Made by a program: the position numbers and the translations under genes
DNA from: Bacteroidales bacterium
GTDB taxonomy: Bacteria > Bacteroidota > Bacteroidia > Bacteroidales > UBA10428
Assembly: GCA_016933335.1 (NCBI GenBank)
Contig: JAFGBD010000017.1
Location: 1 to 64,000, forward strand
Direction: 5' to 3'
Length of the DNA: 64,000 nt
Shown here: piece by piece, positions 1-9,440 of the stretch
How the letters are laid out: each line of letters begins with the position of its first letter
Position numbering within the stretch: position 1 is the stretch's first letter
Notes under the pieces: model-generated
The model's input: the letters and a program-made list of their open reading frames with translations, nothing else
Database searches by the model: none
What the model was told of the DNA's origin: nothing

Positions 1-123
1 TGATTATTACCCGGCATTATCGACGACAAAGAGATATAAACGGCGCTTATTTAAAGGAATTTTCTAATGTGTCAAAGTAGAATTAAGTTAAAGTATTTTA
101 AAATCAGCCTGATAATTTAAAAA

Positions 124-762
124 ATGCCTGTTCCTGCCAACATATTTCTTTATCGTCTCATCCACAAAGATAATTTGGAACATATACTATCAACTCAAAA
201 GCTAGTATGTCCCAATCATCCTGAACGTTCACAGAATTATAGGTCAATAGGAGAAACAGAATTAATTCGTCTCCGCAGCACACGTTCTTTGCCTATCAGC
301 CCTGGTGGATCTTTTCGCAATTATGTTTCATTTTACCTTGGACCCAGGCCGGTAATGTTATATGCTATTAAAAACGGTTTTAATGTTGAAAGATTACCAC
401 AAGAGGAAATTATTTACCTTATCTCAACTTTTGAAAGAGTACAGACACATAGATGCCAGTTCGTATTTTCTGATGGTCATGGTTATGCAGCATTTACAGG
501 TTGGTATAATAAACCCGAAGATTTCAAAGAAGTGGACTGGTCGGTGGTTAACTCAAATCGATGGAATGATACAGATGATGATCCTGATAGGAAGAGGAGA
601 AAACAAGCAGAATTTTTAATCCATCATGAAATATCAATTTCAATCATTGAAAGAATCTCAGTTTTTAATCAAAAATCATTAAATTTTGTTAATAATTTAA
701 TGATAAGATATTCTAAAAATAGAAGTATATTGACAGACATAAATACTTCATTATATTATTGA
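124..762 (+). CDS. darT: DarT-family ssDNA ADP-ribosyltransferase toxin
   Basis: DarT enzymes transfer ADP-ribose from NAD+ onto thymidine bases in single-stranded DNA, which blocks replication; DarTG pairs act in phage defence. The 212-aa protein has the DarT (formerly DUF4433) layout: an N-terminal YRLIH segment near residue 10 where NAD+ binds, an Arg-rich RLRSTR stretch at 49-54, the FYLGPRPVMLY core at 70-80, FSDGHG at 115-120, and the catalytic Glu in QAEFLIH (E163). The length is normal for the family. The gene ends 4 bp before darG, the usual toxin-antitoxin order, so the two are probably co-transcribed. The family call is strong from motifs; target base and activity are inferred. Confidence 0.93.
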   Translation: MPVPANIFLYRLIHKDNLEHILSTQKLVCPNHPERSQNYRSIGETELIRLRSTRSLPISPGGSFRNYVSFYLGPRPVMLYAIKNGFNVERLPQEEIIYLISTFERVQTHRCQFVFSDGHGYAAFTGWYNKPEDFKEVDWSVVNSNRWNDTDDDPDRKRRKQAEFLIHHEISISIIERISVFNQKSLNFVNNLMIRYSKNRSILTDINTSLYY

Positions 763-766
763 AGTT

Positions 767-1798
767 ATGATTTCATTTACAAATGGCAACATATTATCAT
801 CACAGACTGACGCACTGGTAAATTCAGTTAATACTCATGGAGTTATGGGTAAAGGATTAGCGCTGGCATTTAAGAAAGAATATCCCGACAATTTTGAATT
901 TTATAAAAAAGCCTGTGAAGAAAAAAGTTTTGATACCGGACAAGTTCTTATTTTTCCTACAGGTAAATTAATGCCACGATACATAATTAATTTCCCCACA
1001 AAAAAACACTGGAAGTATCCTTCAAAAATGGAATACATAGAAAGTGGTTTAGATATTTTGGCGGAAAAAATAAAGGAACTCAATATCAAATCTATTTCTA
1101 TTCCTCCATTAGGAAGTGGGAATGGAAAACTGGACTGGAATAGTGTTAAAAAAATGATAGTTGAAAAACTGCAATCACTTAAAGATTGTGAAATTATTAT
1201 CTATGAGCCAGGTTTCTTACAAGAAATTAAAACAGTCGGGCAACAACCAACACTAACACTGGCAAGAGCTATGCTTTTATATCTTTTTTACAAATACAAA
1301 GCACTTGATTATGATATTACTATGTTGGTTAGTCAAAAATTGGCTTATTTTCTTCAAAGGTTTGGTGAACCTTTAAGGTTGCGTTATGAAAAAGGTTGGT
1401 ATGGCCCTTTTGCACCCAATCTGAACAAAGTTCTTGAAATATTGAACGGATATTATATTTATTATAAAAAAAATGATGACTCTCCTTCTAATGTAATAAG
1501 GCTTGAAATGATTAGGCAAAAGGACGTTGAAGATTATTTACATAAGAATATTTCCTTTGAACAAAAACAAAGATTAAATTCAGTTTGTAGCTTAATTGAA
1601 GGTTTTGAAACCCCTTTTAGCCTTGAATTACTAGCAACTGTTGATTTTATTTTAAAAGATAATCCTGATTTTACACCTATTGAAATTCATGAGAACATAC
1701 AAAACTGGACCCAGAGAAAAAAAGAACTAATGAAACCACTTCATATTGAAGTCGCATTCAATAAACTTAATGAATTTCGTGATTTATTAATTTCGTAA
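767..1798 (+). CDS. darG: DarG macrodomain antitoxin
   Basis: DarG neutralises DarT in two ways: its N-terminal macrodomain removes ADP-ribose from DNA, and its C-terminal domain binds the toxin. Residues 1-155 form the macrodomain, with the NGNIL start, the VNSVNTHGVMGKGLA substrate loop at 19-33, the KKHW..PSK segment that carries the conserved Lys, and the IPPLGSGNG phosphate loop near 111. Residues 160-343 match the DarG C-terminal region, with the typical RYEKGWYGPFAPNL motif. The 343-aa length and the position just after darT fit the family. The codon and base composition is AT-rich compared with the genes further right, as is common for mobile defence modules. Confidence 0.93.
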   Translation: MISFTNGNILSSQTDALVNSVNTHGVMGKGLALAFKKEYPDNFEFYKKACEEKSFDTGQVLIFPTGKLMPRYIINFPTKKHWKYPSKMEYIESGLDILAEKIKELNIKSISIPPLGSGNGKLDWNSVKKMIVEKLQSLKDCEIIIYEPGFLQEIKTVGQQPTLTLARAMLLYLFYKYKALDYDITMLVSQKLAYFLQRFGEPLRLRYEKGWYGPFAPNLNKVLEILNGYYIYYKKNDDSPSNVIRLEMIRQKDVEDYLHKNISFEQKQRLNSVCSLIEGFETPFSLELLATVDFILKDNPDFTPIEIHENIQNWTQRKKELMKPLHIEVAFNKLNEFRDLLIS

Positions 1799-2154
1799 AA
1801 GTTCAGTTGTTTCATCATAAGTCAGGATAAGTGACTGTTCCCGGGCAGTTACAATTCCGATTGAAGGATAAGAAAATCATTGTTTCCTTTCAAAACCTCA
1901 AAATCTTTTAAAAAACTTACACCATATCAATCGCACCAATTAAGTAAACATTATTTTCTTTTACATGGTTTTTTGATAATCCCGGTGTTTATATTAACAA
2001 TTTGTCTTATGTTATATTCCTTTTCATCAAAGTGTTCAGGAACTCACCCGGTTACCCTGGATCGTTTGTGCCTCAAATTATTTTTTTATCCTTAATTTTG
2101 TTTTTTGCATGACAGTATTAAACAATTCTTTCATTTACGTTAACTACAAAAGCC
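1799..2154. other. Intergenic region, no convincing gene
   Basis: These 356 bases separate darTG from the DUF502 gene. A 71-codon open frame at 1880-2095 opens with TTG and has no recognisable domain, so I do not call it a gene. A possible promoter box for the downstream gene lies at 2093-2100. Confidence 0.5.
2065..2100 (+). promoter_or_regulatory. Putative promoter of the DUF502 gene
   Basis: TAATTTTG at 2093-2100 matches the Bacteroidota -7 consensus TAnnTTTG. A TTTG at 2065-2068 could be the -33 element, but the 24-bp spacer is longer than the usual 19-21. The start codon is 55 bp downstream. Confidence 0.3.
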
Positions 2155-2802
2155 ATGAAAAACGGATTTATAAAAAGACTTAGAAACTTTGTGCAGACTG
2201 CCATTCTTGGGGGAATAGCAGCAATTTTGCCCATTGCTTTTATAATTATTGTGTTTCAATGGATTTTTAAATTCGTGTATAAAAAACTCGAACCTTTGAC
2301 AAGTTATTTTCCTCTAAGCAACGACTATCAAAAAATAATTGTAACCATTCTGATTGCCATTACCATCATATTTTTGTTCTTTCTTGCAGGGTTGCTGGTC
2401 AAGAGCCGGATCGGATTGTTTTTTAAACGCGTGCTGGAGCAGAAGTATCTGATGAGGATTCCCGGATACAAGGTGGCAAGAGAAACGGTTCGTCAGTTTT
2501 TTGGTAAAAACCAGTCCTTTTTTTCAGAGGTTGTGCTGGTAGATGTTTTTAACTCGGGAACTCTCATGACCGGATTCATTACCGACAAACAGGAAGACTA
2601 TTATTCCGTTTTCGTTCCCACAGCGCCAAATCCGACCTCAGGAAATATTTATCACGTAAGCAAGGACAAATTAATCCATACATCAACGAAAATAGAAGAC
2701 GGGATGAAAACCATCATCGGCTGCGGATCAGGTTCAGGTGAAATATTCATGAACAGGGTAACCGAAGAAAAAATCCTGAAAACAAAGCACAAGGTAAAAT
2801 AA
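2155..2802 (+). CDS. DUF502 family membrane protein
   Basis: The 215-aa protein belongs to the DUF502 family of inner-membrane proteins, whose function is unknown. There are two hydrophobic segments: about 17-41 (TAILGGIAAILPIAFII) and about 63-83 (IIVTILIAITIIFLFFLAGLL). They are followed by the conserved KSRIG, RIPGYKVARETVRQF and VFVPTAPNPTSG motifs of the soluble beta-rich half. The length is typical. It stands alone between darTG and the convergent typA gene, so the neighbours do not suggest a role. Confidence 0.9.
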   Translation: MKNGFIKRLRNFVQTAILGGIAAILPIAFIIIVFQWIFKFVYKKLEPLTSYFPLSNDYQKIIVTILIAITIIFLFFLAGLLVKSRIGLFFKRVLEQKYLMRIPGYKVARETVRQFFGKNQSFFSEVVLVDVFNSGTLMTGFITDKQEDYYSVFVPTAPNPTSGNIYHVSKDKLIHTSTKIEDGMKTIIGCGSGSGEIFMNRVTEEKILKTKHKVK

Positions 2803-2868
2803 ATTCTGAAGTGTCTGCATCAGATATAATAAAGATGCCTCACCTTTGTAAGTCACCACCTCAATCTA

Positions 2869-4683
2869 TTACCCATACGATTTTTTAGACCTTTTCCGCT
2901 CATGTTCACTAAGCAATATCTTTCTCAGACGAATGGATTTAGGAGTCACTTCAACATATTCATCATCACCTATATATTCCATGGCTTCTTCCAGTGAGAA
3001 TTTTACTGCCGGTGCAATGGACACTTTCTCGTCCGAACCCGAAGCACGCATGTTGGTGAGCTTTTTGGTTTTGATCACATTAACCACGATGTCGTCATAT
3101 CTTGTGCTCTCTCCTATCACCTGACCCGCATAAATATCTTCATCGGGTTCAATGAAGAATTTTCCCCTGTCCTGCAACTTGTCAATGGAATATGCAATGG
3201 ATGTTCCTGTTTCCATGGCTATCAGTGCACCGTTTCTTTTGCTTTGTATCTCTCCTTTCCAGGGCTCATAGCCTTTGAACCTGTGGGTAATTGAAGCTTC
3301 GCCTTCGGTAGCTGTGAGAATCGGATTTGTCAGACCTATCAATCCACGGGTCGTTATTTTAAATTCAAGATTGATCCTGTCATTCTTTGTTTCGATATTC
3401 AGAATATCACCCTTGCGCCTGGTGACAATCTCTATTACTTTGCCTGAAAACTGTTCAGCAACATTCACATACAGCAGTTCTACCGGTTCATGCTTAAAAC
3501 CTTTAATTTCTTTAATCACCACTTTCGGTTGTCCCAGCTGAAGCTCATATCCCTCTCTGCGCATGGTCTCTATCAGGATGGACAAATGAAGAATGCCCCT
3601 GCCGGAAACCAGGTACTTATCAGGAGAATCCGTTTCTTCAACTCTCAGTGCAAGGTTCTTTTCAGTTTCCCGGTACAACCGGTCTCTTAAATGCCTTGAT
3701 GTTACATATTTTCCTTCTTTCCCATAAAAAGGTGAATTGTTAATGGTGAAAAGCATGCTCATAGTAGGTTCATCAACAGAGATGGGTTTTAATGCTTCGG
3801 GATTTTCAAAATCAGCTATTGTATCCCCGATATCAAAGTTCTCAAGTCCCATGATGGCAACTATCTCACCCGATTTCACCTCCTCCCTGGTTTTTTCTTT
3901 TCCCAGTCCTTCAAAAAGATAAAGTTCTTTTATAACCGATTTATTGATCAGACCGTTTCTCTGAACAACTGAAACCCGATCACCCATCTTAACGCTTCCG
4001 CGATGTATTTTTCCCACAGCAATTCTTCCTGTGTAGGATGAGTAATCGAGTGAGCTTATCTGTAACTGTAATGTCCCCTCGTTGTGTTTTGGAGGATCAA
4101 AATACGCGATGATCGTATCTAACAAATAAGCTACATCATGCGCAGGTTTTCTCCAGTCGGGCCCCATCCAACCTTGTTTTGATGAACCGTAAACCGTTGG
4201 ATAATTCAGCTGCTCCTCTGTTGCATCGAGGGAAAACATCAGTTCAAACACACGTTCATTTACATCTTTGGGATTGCAGTTGGGTTTATCCACCTTATTA
4301 ATTACAACGATGGCCATTAAACCAAGTCCCAACGCTTTCTGCAGTACAAAGCGTGTTTGCGGCATAGGTCCTTCAAAGGCATCGATAAGCAGGAGCACTC
4401 CGTCGGCCATATTCAATACACGCTCAACTTCTCCTCCGAAATCTGAATGCCCGGGCGTGTCAATGATGTTTATTTTTGTGCCTTTATAGCGTACGGAAAC
4501 ATTTTTTGACAAAATGGTTATCCCTCTTTCCCTTTCAAGTTCATTTGAGTCAAGGATCAGCTCCCGTACCTCCTGGTTTTCCCTGAACAATTTCACCTGG
4601 TGCAGGATCCTGTCGACCATGGTTGTCTTTCCATGATCAACATGTGCAATAATTGCGATGTTTCTTATATCCATTCCCGGCAT
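2869..4683 (-). CDS. typA: Ribosome-associated translational GTPase TypA/BipA
   Basis: TypA/BipA is a translation-factor GTPase that binds the 70S ribosome and aids 50S assembly and stress or low-temperature growth. The 604-aa length is standard. The G1 motif AHVDHGKTT, the G2 region RERGITI, the G3 DTPGHSDFGGEV and the G4 NKVDK are all present, followed by domain II, the EF-G-like domains III and V, and the BipA-specific C-terminal domain (RGLIGLTNPILTATEGE, then SIAPAVKFSLEEA). Two ATGs are possible, at 4683 and 4674 (MDIRNIAIIAHVDHGK); the second resembles most family members more closely. A promoter box sits just upstream at 4704-4711. Confidence 0.97.
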   Translation of the reverse strand: MPGMDIRNIAIIAHVDHGKTTMVDRILHQVKLFRENQEVRELILDSNELERERGITILSKNVSVRYKGTKINIIDTPGHSDFGGEVERVLNMADGVLLLIDAFEGPMPQTRFVLQKALGLGLMAIVVINKVDKPNCNPKDVNERVFELMFSLDATEEQLNYPTVYGSSKQGWMGPDWRKPAHDVAYLLDTIIAYFDPPKHNEGTLQLQISSLDYSSYTGRIAVGKIHRGSVKMGDRVSVVQRNGLINKSVIKELYLFEGLGKEKTREEVKSGEIVAIMGLENFDIGDTIADFENPEALKPISVDEPTMSMLFTINNSPFYGKEGKYVTSRHLRDRLYRETEKNLALRVEETDSPDKYLVSGRGILHLSILIETMRREGYELQLGQPKVVIKEIKGFKHEPVELLYVNVAEQFSGKVIEIVTRRKGDILNIETKNDRINLEFKITTRGLIGLTNPILTATEGEASITHRFKGYEPWKGEIQSKRNGALIAMETGTSIAYSIDKLQDRGKFFIEPDEDIYAGQVIGESTRYDDIVVNVIKTKKLTNMRASGSDEKVSIAPAVKFSLEEAMEYIGDDEYVEVTPKSIRLRKILLSEHERKRSKKSYG

Positions 4684-4983
4684 ATATATTCTTCAACAGC
4701 CTGCAAAAATAGTCAATCAGTCGGTATGAAAATGGATTACCTTCTTTATTTAAAGAAATATTTTTCAGAATACCATCCACTAAACGTTGCACTCACCTTA
4801 TTTTATTAAAATCCATAATTTGTTCCTTTAATCTGTATTTGTTTCCATTGATTTAAAATAATAAGCGATATACCTTAATTCTATGATATAATCTAAGGTC
4901 GAATGTGTTTATAATCAACCTGAAGTTAATCTTAAAAAAGCCAGAGAAAAGAGGTAACAATTGCTGTCAAATGTTTTTCAGGG
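4684..4983. other. Intergenic region between typA and the FISUMP lipoprotein gene
   Basis: This AT-rich 300-bp gap holds the typA promoter box at its left end. I see no other gene, hairpin or repeat in it. Confidence 0.5.
4704..4711 (-). promoter_or_regulatory. Putative typA promoter -7 box
   Basis: On the minus strand this reads TATTTTTG, an exact match to TAnnTTTG. It would start a transcript about 15-20 nt before the typA ATG. No clear TTG was found at the -33 position. Confidence 0.42.
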
Positions 4984-6012
4984 CTAATCCCTCACGCACC
5001 GTATGCTGACAGCGTTTTCTTTTCTATAATAATAACAACCTGCCGCTTTATCACCGTACCACATTCTGCATATCCATGTAAATCCGGCATTAATGTCCTC
5101 AGTAGAAGACCACCATAAACCTTGCTGTTCCATTTGAATGAAAGCATACTGGTAGTGCAAATATCCGCCCGGAAGCGCGGTAAATCCGCTGCTGTTTTCA
5201 GCGCCTTCGTTAGGACTCATCCAATGAGCAAAACCGGCTTCCTTTAATTTACTCCCGGCAATGCTATCCCCGCCCAGTGTATCAGTAAGTTCAGTCCATT
5301 CTGCAAAACTTGGCAGGTGCCATCCGCAGGGGCATGCTCCCTGAACGCTGCCCGGATTTGAGCTGTCGCTGGCTGCTCCGTTCATTGCTGCAGGCCAGTT
5401 ATATAACACACCGTATGTCGAATAATTTGATGTGGCTTTTGCCTCATCCACACTATTGCCATCGTAAGCATAGACATAATAATGCGGATCAGTTCTGGAT
5501 ATTTCAGCAGAGGCGCTGACTGCAGGTAAATAAGCCAGGTTTTCGGCCATCCAAACCTGGTTGTTAATTCTTATCCATTTGTATTCATGGTTATCCCTGG
5601 GATCAGAAAATACTCCACTGGGTGGAATGTACCGAAAAGTCACCTGGTTCCCGTAAGCCGTTCCTAAACTGTTTGTTGCATATGCCCTGACATAATATGT
5701 AACATCGGGATCATAACCTGTAATACAGCTTTCATAAATTCCCGTATCCGAAGCATCAGAAGTTTTGTTACCATCAATTGCCGGTACCGGAGTTGAGCTC
5801 CAGCATACCCCGCGCGCAGTCACCATAGAACCGCCATCATTGAAAATCCTTCCGCCGCATATTGCAGTGTCAGCAGTTAACTGATTAACACGACGTGTTG
5901 CCAGTTTGGGCAATTCAATATCAGGAGTATTGTTATCCTCAGACTTTTCAGTCTCACAGGTTAAAAAAAACATGGTGAGAAAAATGAGTTGCAGTATGAT
6001 TGTTCTTTTCAT
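4984..6012 (-). CDS. FISUMP-domain lipoprotein
   Basis: The 342-aa product carries a lipoprotein signal peptide (hydrophobic 5-17, lipobox FFLTC, Cys 19) and should be acylated and exported. Residues about 36-128 form a fibronectin-like domain seen in Bacteroidota surface proteins (RGVCWSS, YYVRAYATNSLG). Residues about 133-341 match the Fibrobacter succinogenes major paralogous domain: SDPRDNHEYKWIRI, QVWMAENLAYLP, GVLYNWPAAM, CPCGWHLPSFAEW, GFTALPGGY, WWSSTE and SIRCVRD. The role of the domain is unknown; it is usually found on outer-surface lipoproteins. It precedes another lipoprotein gene on the same strand but with an AT-rich gap of about 100 bp. Confidence 0.9.
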   Translation of the reverse strand: MKRTIILQLIFLTMFFLTCETEKSEDNNTPDIELPKLATRRVNQLTADTAICGGRIFNDGGSMVTARGVCWSSTPVPAIDGNKTSDASDTGIYESCITGYDPDVTYYVRAYATNSLGTAYGNQVTFRYIPPSGVFSDPRDNHEYKWIRINNQVWMAENLAYLPAVSASAEISRTDPHYYVYAYDGNSVDEAKATSNYSTYGVLYNWPAAMNGAASDSSNPGSVQGACPCGWHLPSFAEWTELTDTLGGDSIAGSKLKEAGFAHWMSPNEGAENSSGFTALPGGYLHYQYAFIQMEQQGLWWSSTEDINAGFTWICRMWYGDKAAGCYYYRKENAVSIRCVRD

Positions 6013-6109
6013 TTCAATGCAGTTTAGAGCACCCCTGCCAAATAAAACTTTGTCAGATAAATCACAGGATGTTGGCTAAGTATTCCGGATAAAATACCAT
6101 TCCTGAGAA

Positions 6110-6841
6110 TCAGTTACAATCATATACATATTCTATTTCCCAGATAATTGTACCAATGGTCTCAATTTCCCTTATAACATAACCGGCTTTGTTTATGTCG
6201 TATGAATAATTTGAAATGCGGTTAATCGTGCCGGAAGTATAAGTCATCTGTTTCGTCAGATTGACACTCTGTTTGCCTTTGTAAGGATATCGGTTATTAA
6301 ATTTGTTTGGTTTGTCCAGGTAGTACTCATATTCCGATTCACTGTAAAAAGCGCTCTTATCATGAATATGCTCTTTGTACATAAGGTTCCCGTCTTCGTA
6401 TTCATAATTGTTGATATCCACATCCGTATGATCGTCTTCATCGACCTCGGTCGTTGAAATCAGGTATCCGTCTTCATCAAAATCATAGGTGGTTGTGCTT
6501 TCCGGATCGGCGTTCCCTGCCTTTGTATATGTTGATGTCATTGCATACCCGTCAAAATCGAGGGTATAAACATTTGTGTATGAAAGCGCACCATCAGCGT
6601 AGCTTTTTTCGGTGACCTTGTTTGTCCCGTACTGGTATGTCGTATACCAGTTTTCATCAAGTTCTGTTTTTATAAGCCTTCCCTTGTCATCATACACATA
6701 CATGATGGAATCACTCTCTTCGCCCGATTTGATCTTCATGACTGTAACCCGGCAGACTGTTTCTTTGCTGTCATCTTTTTCACAGGTGCTGAGAACAAAA
6801 AATGGTACAAGAGCAAAAAAAAGATAGTATTTTTTTTTCAT
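6110..6841 (-). CDS. DUF4595-like lipoprotein
   Basis: The 243-aa protein has a lipoprotein signal (MKKKYYLFFALVPFFVLSTC, Cys 20). EKDD follows the Cys, resembling the lipoprotein export signal for surface display in Bacteroidota. The rest is a run of short beta hairpins with repeated Y-x-Y and D-x-D-G patterns (YVYDDKGRLI, YDFDEDGYLIS, YEYEDGNLMY, YSYDINKAGYVI), as in DUF4595 and YD-like secreted proteins. No catalytic motif is visible. It is probably a surface or periplasmic beta-sheet protein of unknown role. A promoter box lies about 70 bp upstream. Confidence 0.8.
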   Translation of the reverse strand: MKKKYYLFFALVPFFVLSTCEKDDSKETVCRVTVMKIKSGEESDSIMYVYDDKGRLIKTELDENWYTTYQYGTNKVTEKSYADGALSYTNVYTLDFDGYAMTSTYTKAGNADPESTTTYDFDEDGYLISTTEVDEDDHTDVDINNYEYEDGNLMYKEHIHDKSAFYSESEYEYYLDKPNKFNNRYPYKGKQSVNLTKQMTYTSGTINRISNYSYDINKAGYVIREIETIGTIIWEIEYVYDCN

Positions 6842-6908
6842 CTGTTTGAAATTATGAGGTTTATTAATCGATTTCTCAGATCAAAATATTTAAAAAGAAA
6901 ATTTGAAA

Positions 6909-6916
6909 CAAAGTTA
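6909..6916 (-). promoter_or_regulatory. Putative promoter -7 box of the 6110-6841 gene
   Basis: On the minus strand this reads TAACTTTG, matching TAnnTTTG. No well-spaced TTG was seen at -33. It lies in the divergent gap between two lipoprotein genes. Confidence 0.3.
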
Positions 6917-7106
6917 TAAAGTTAGTTTATAATTATTTAAGGTGTTGCAAAAATTTACAATCAGATTGATACTTAATTGGAATGCCCGATCCGGTTCCGG
7001 TGCAGGATTTTATGTAAGTAAACCCCGATTATTATGCGAAACTGTAACTAATTACTCTTTAATACGTTAAAGAATTCGTATTTATCCTCTAACCAAATCA
7101 TTTATC

Positions 7107-8081
7107 ATGAAATCAAATGCAAGATTACTGACGTTTTTTGTAATTGCTTTTTTGCTGGCCTCAGGCTGCGAAAAAGATGAGAGTTCTTCCCCTTATATCT
7201 TTACTGATGAAAACATCGCATCTTTTGATGTGGCCAGTGAAACCATGTTAAGACAAATACCGGTTCAATACATAAACGCTGCCAGAAACAACCTGCATGT
7301 TGCCTATCAGCATACTTCACACGGCACTCATGTAAGTTACGGATTGTACGGCCTGCAGGATTACAAAACAGGTGATGATGTGCTTTTTGGCATTACAAAC
7401 AATGATCCCCAGCCTGATAAGCTCGACTTCAGGGATTATGCCATGGCATCCTATGCAGAGACGGGAGTCGACGCTGCCGACCTGAGCCGTGTTGAATCTG
7501 CCTTTATCCAGGCCACACGCAATTACCTGGATGATCCGGACAATGCCGAAATCAATGTTGTCATGTGGTCGTGGTGCAGCATCAGGGGACATGATGTTGC
7601 AGGAACCTATCTGCCGGGGATGCAGGCCCTGATCGGTGAATACGGACCGGGAGGTTCAAAGATCGGCACCGGAGAAGGGAAAAAAGAAAATGCAGTTACT
7701 TTCATTTTTATGACAGGCCATGCAGAGACCAACAACAATGTTGGCGATCTGAAACCCAAAAACCAGGCGGATACCATCATTGGATACTGTAAAGCAAAAG
7801 GGTATTTCTGCCTTGATTATTACGGCATTGATACACATTCCATGGATGGCCGCTACTGGGAAGATGCCGGTGATGATGGCAATTCAGCCGCATATGGCGG
7901 AAATTTCTATATTGATTTTCAAAACGATAATCAGCTCGGCACCCATTATTATGAGAATAAATCTTCGCCGGGCGGAAGCGCGACTTATGGCGCTCATAAT
8001 TCACAACATATAACTGCCAACCGGAAAGCCTATGCCATGTGGTATATACTTGCCCGTATTGCCGGCTGGGATGGAAAATAA
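7107..8081 (+). CDS. Uncharacterised lipoprotein, possible SGNH-like hydrolase
   Basis: The 324-aa product has a lipoprotein signal with lipobox LASGC (Cys 21) followed by EKDE, an export-like acidic tail. I do not recognise a named domain. Several polar motifs look like active-site blocks: YQHTSHGTHVSYGL near residue 70, WSWCSIRGHD near 152, IFMTGHAETN near 197, and an invariant-looking C-terminus SQHITANRKAYAMWYILARIAGW. The HTSHG block recalls the HHSTG nucleophile block of some SGNH-fold esterases, but this is only a guess. The gene is 9 bp from a BNR-4 propeller gene and probably co-transcribed, so it may act on the same carbohydrate. Confidence 0.7.
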   Translation: MKSNARLLTFFVIAFLLASGCEKDESSSPYIFTDENIASFDVASETMLRQIPVQYINAARNNLHVAYQHTSHGTHVSYGLYGLQDYKTGDDVLFGITNNDPQPDKLDFRDYAMASYAETGVDAADLSRVESAFIQATRNYLDDPDNAEINVVMWSWCSIRGHDVAGTYLPGMQALIGEYGPGGSKIGTGEGKKENAVTFIFMTGHAETNNNVGDLKPKNQADTIIGYCKAKGYFCLDYYGIDTHSMDGRYWEDAGDDGNSAAYGGNFYIDFQNDNQLGTHYYENKSSPGGSATYGAHNSQHITANRKAYAMWYILARIAGWDGK

Positions 8082-8090
8082 GATAACAAC

Positions 8091-9413
8091 ATGATATTAA
8101 GGTACTATCTGGTTATCATCTCGCTGATCCCGTTTACCGTCTTCGCTCAGAATATTATTGAAGGCGGGTGCATCCCCGGTGAAGATCATCTGACACTGAC
8201 CAGTGACGGTGCATGGTGCTGGTTTTCAGATCCCAGGGCCATCCTGTACAAGGGCAATCATAACAGAATTTATGCAGGATGGATGAACAGTTCTGGTGAT
8301 GTGGTTGCAGGCTTTTATGATTGCGATGACAACGGAATCATTTCCGATACCATTCATCGCAAACTTGAAATTGATGATCATGATAATCCGTCACTTTTCA
8401 TAGGCCAGGCGGGAAAACCGATATTCTATTACAGCGGCCATGCACAAAAGTCGCCCATATATGCAAGAAAATCAAAAACACCGGAGTATATCGGGGAATG
8501 GGAAAATGAAAAATTGCTGTATCTTAATGATACAATCAGCTATAACAATTTAAGTAACTCTTATACCTATACAAATATCATCCAGCTTTCGCAAGAAAAC
8601 AACAGGATGTACCTGTTCTGGAGAGGAATGGATTTCAAACCGAATTTCTCTGTCTCGGATGACGGCGGTACCAGCTGGTCTGCAGGTGAAATTCTCATAT
8701 TGCCTGACAGGTTATACAGAGACCGGAGGCCATATGTCAAGTTCGGTTCCGATGGAAAAGAAAAAATACATATTGCATTTACAGACGGCCACCCCAGGGA
8801 TGAACCAACAAACAGCATCTATTATCTGTGTTACAGAAATGACACACTGTTCAAAGCCGGTGGCACAATGATCGGAAGTTTATCCGATGTTCCTGTAAAA
8901 CCGGAACAGGCTGACCTCGTTTATAATGCAAATCTGACCGGTGAAAAAGCCTGGATATGGGATGTGGCAGAAGATAAAGACGGGAACCCGGTGATCGTCT
9001 ATACCAGGTTCCCTGATGATTCAAACCATTGCTATTATTATGCGATATGGAACGGTACAGGCTGGGAAAACCATTTCATGGTCAATTCCGGCGGATGGTT
9101 TCCACAAACCCCGCCTGGAAAAGCCGAGCCTGAACCCAATTACTCCGGAGGCCTTGTGCTGGATCATGAAGATCCGTCTGTTGTATATTTGTCAGTTAAA
9201 AGAAATAAAGTGTTTGAAATTGAAAAATGGACAACTCATGACAGGGGCCTGACATGGTCTGTTGATGAAATAACCTGCCATTCAAAAAACGATAATGTCC
9301 GGCCGTTCGCAATCCGCCATGCGGATAAAAATGACAGGATTCAGGTTATCTGGATGAATGTGAACCGTTATGTTCATTACACAAACTACCATTCATCGCT
9401 CAAAATGAAATAG
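8091..9413 (+). CDS. Secreted BNR-4 family beta-propeller protein
   Basis: The 440-aa protein has a cleavable signal peptide (MILRYYLVIISLIPFTVFAQ). It then follows the BNR-4 pattern: DGAWCWFSDPRAI near residue 37, the DDHDNPSL blade at 97-104, the FWRGMDFKP and SDDGGTSWS bulges (Asp-box type), KIHIAFTDGHP, and TTHDRGLTWS. Such proteins fold as sialidase-like propellers. Related propellers include polysaccharide lyases on ulvan and on rhamnose-glucuronate side chains (PL24, PL25, PL27), but family membership cannot be settled by eye. It lies 9 bp after a lipoprotein gene, and a strong bidirectional terminator follows. Confidence 0.82.
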   Translation: MILRYYLVIISLIPFTVFAQNIIEGGCIPGEDHLTLTSDGAWCWFSDPRAILYKGNHNRIYAGWMNSSGDVVAGFYDCDDNGIISDTIHRKLEIDDHDNPSLFIGQAGKPIFYYSGHAQKSPIYARKSKTPEYIGEWENEKLLYLNDTISYNNLSNSYTYTNIIQLSQENNRMYLFWRGMDFKPNFSVSDDGGTSWSAGEILILPDRLYRDRRPYVKFGSDGKEKIHIAFTDGHPRDEPTNSIYYLCYRNDTLFKAGGTMIGSLSDVPVKPEQADLVYNANLTGEKAWIWDVAEDKDGNPVIVYTRFPDDSNHCYYYAIWNGTGWENHFMVNSGGWFPQTPPGKAEPEPNYSGGLVLDHEDPSVVYLSVKRNKVFEIEKWTTHDRGLTWSVDEITCHSKNDNVRPFAIRHADKNDRIQVIWMNVNRYVHYTNYHSSLKMK

Positions 9414-9440
9414 GCAGGCTGTTTCATCAAACAGTCAAAT

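Noticed and set aside
1880-2095. 71-codon open frame with a hydrophobic stretch between darTG and the DUF502 gene
   Set aside because: TTG start, no recognisable domain, and composition typical of AT-rich spacer.
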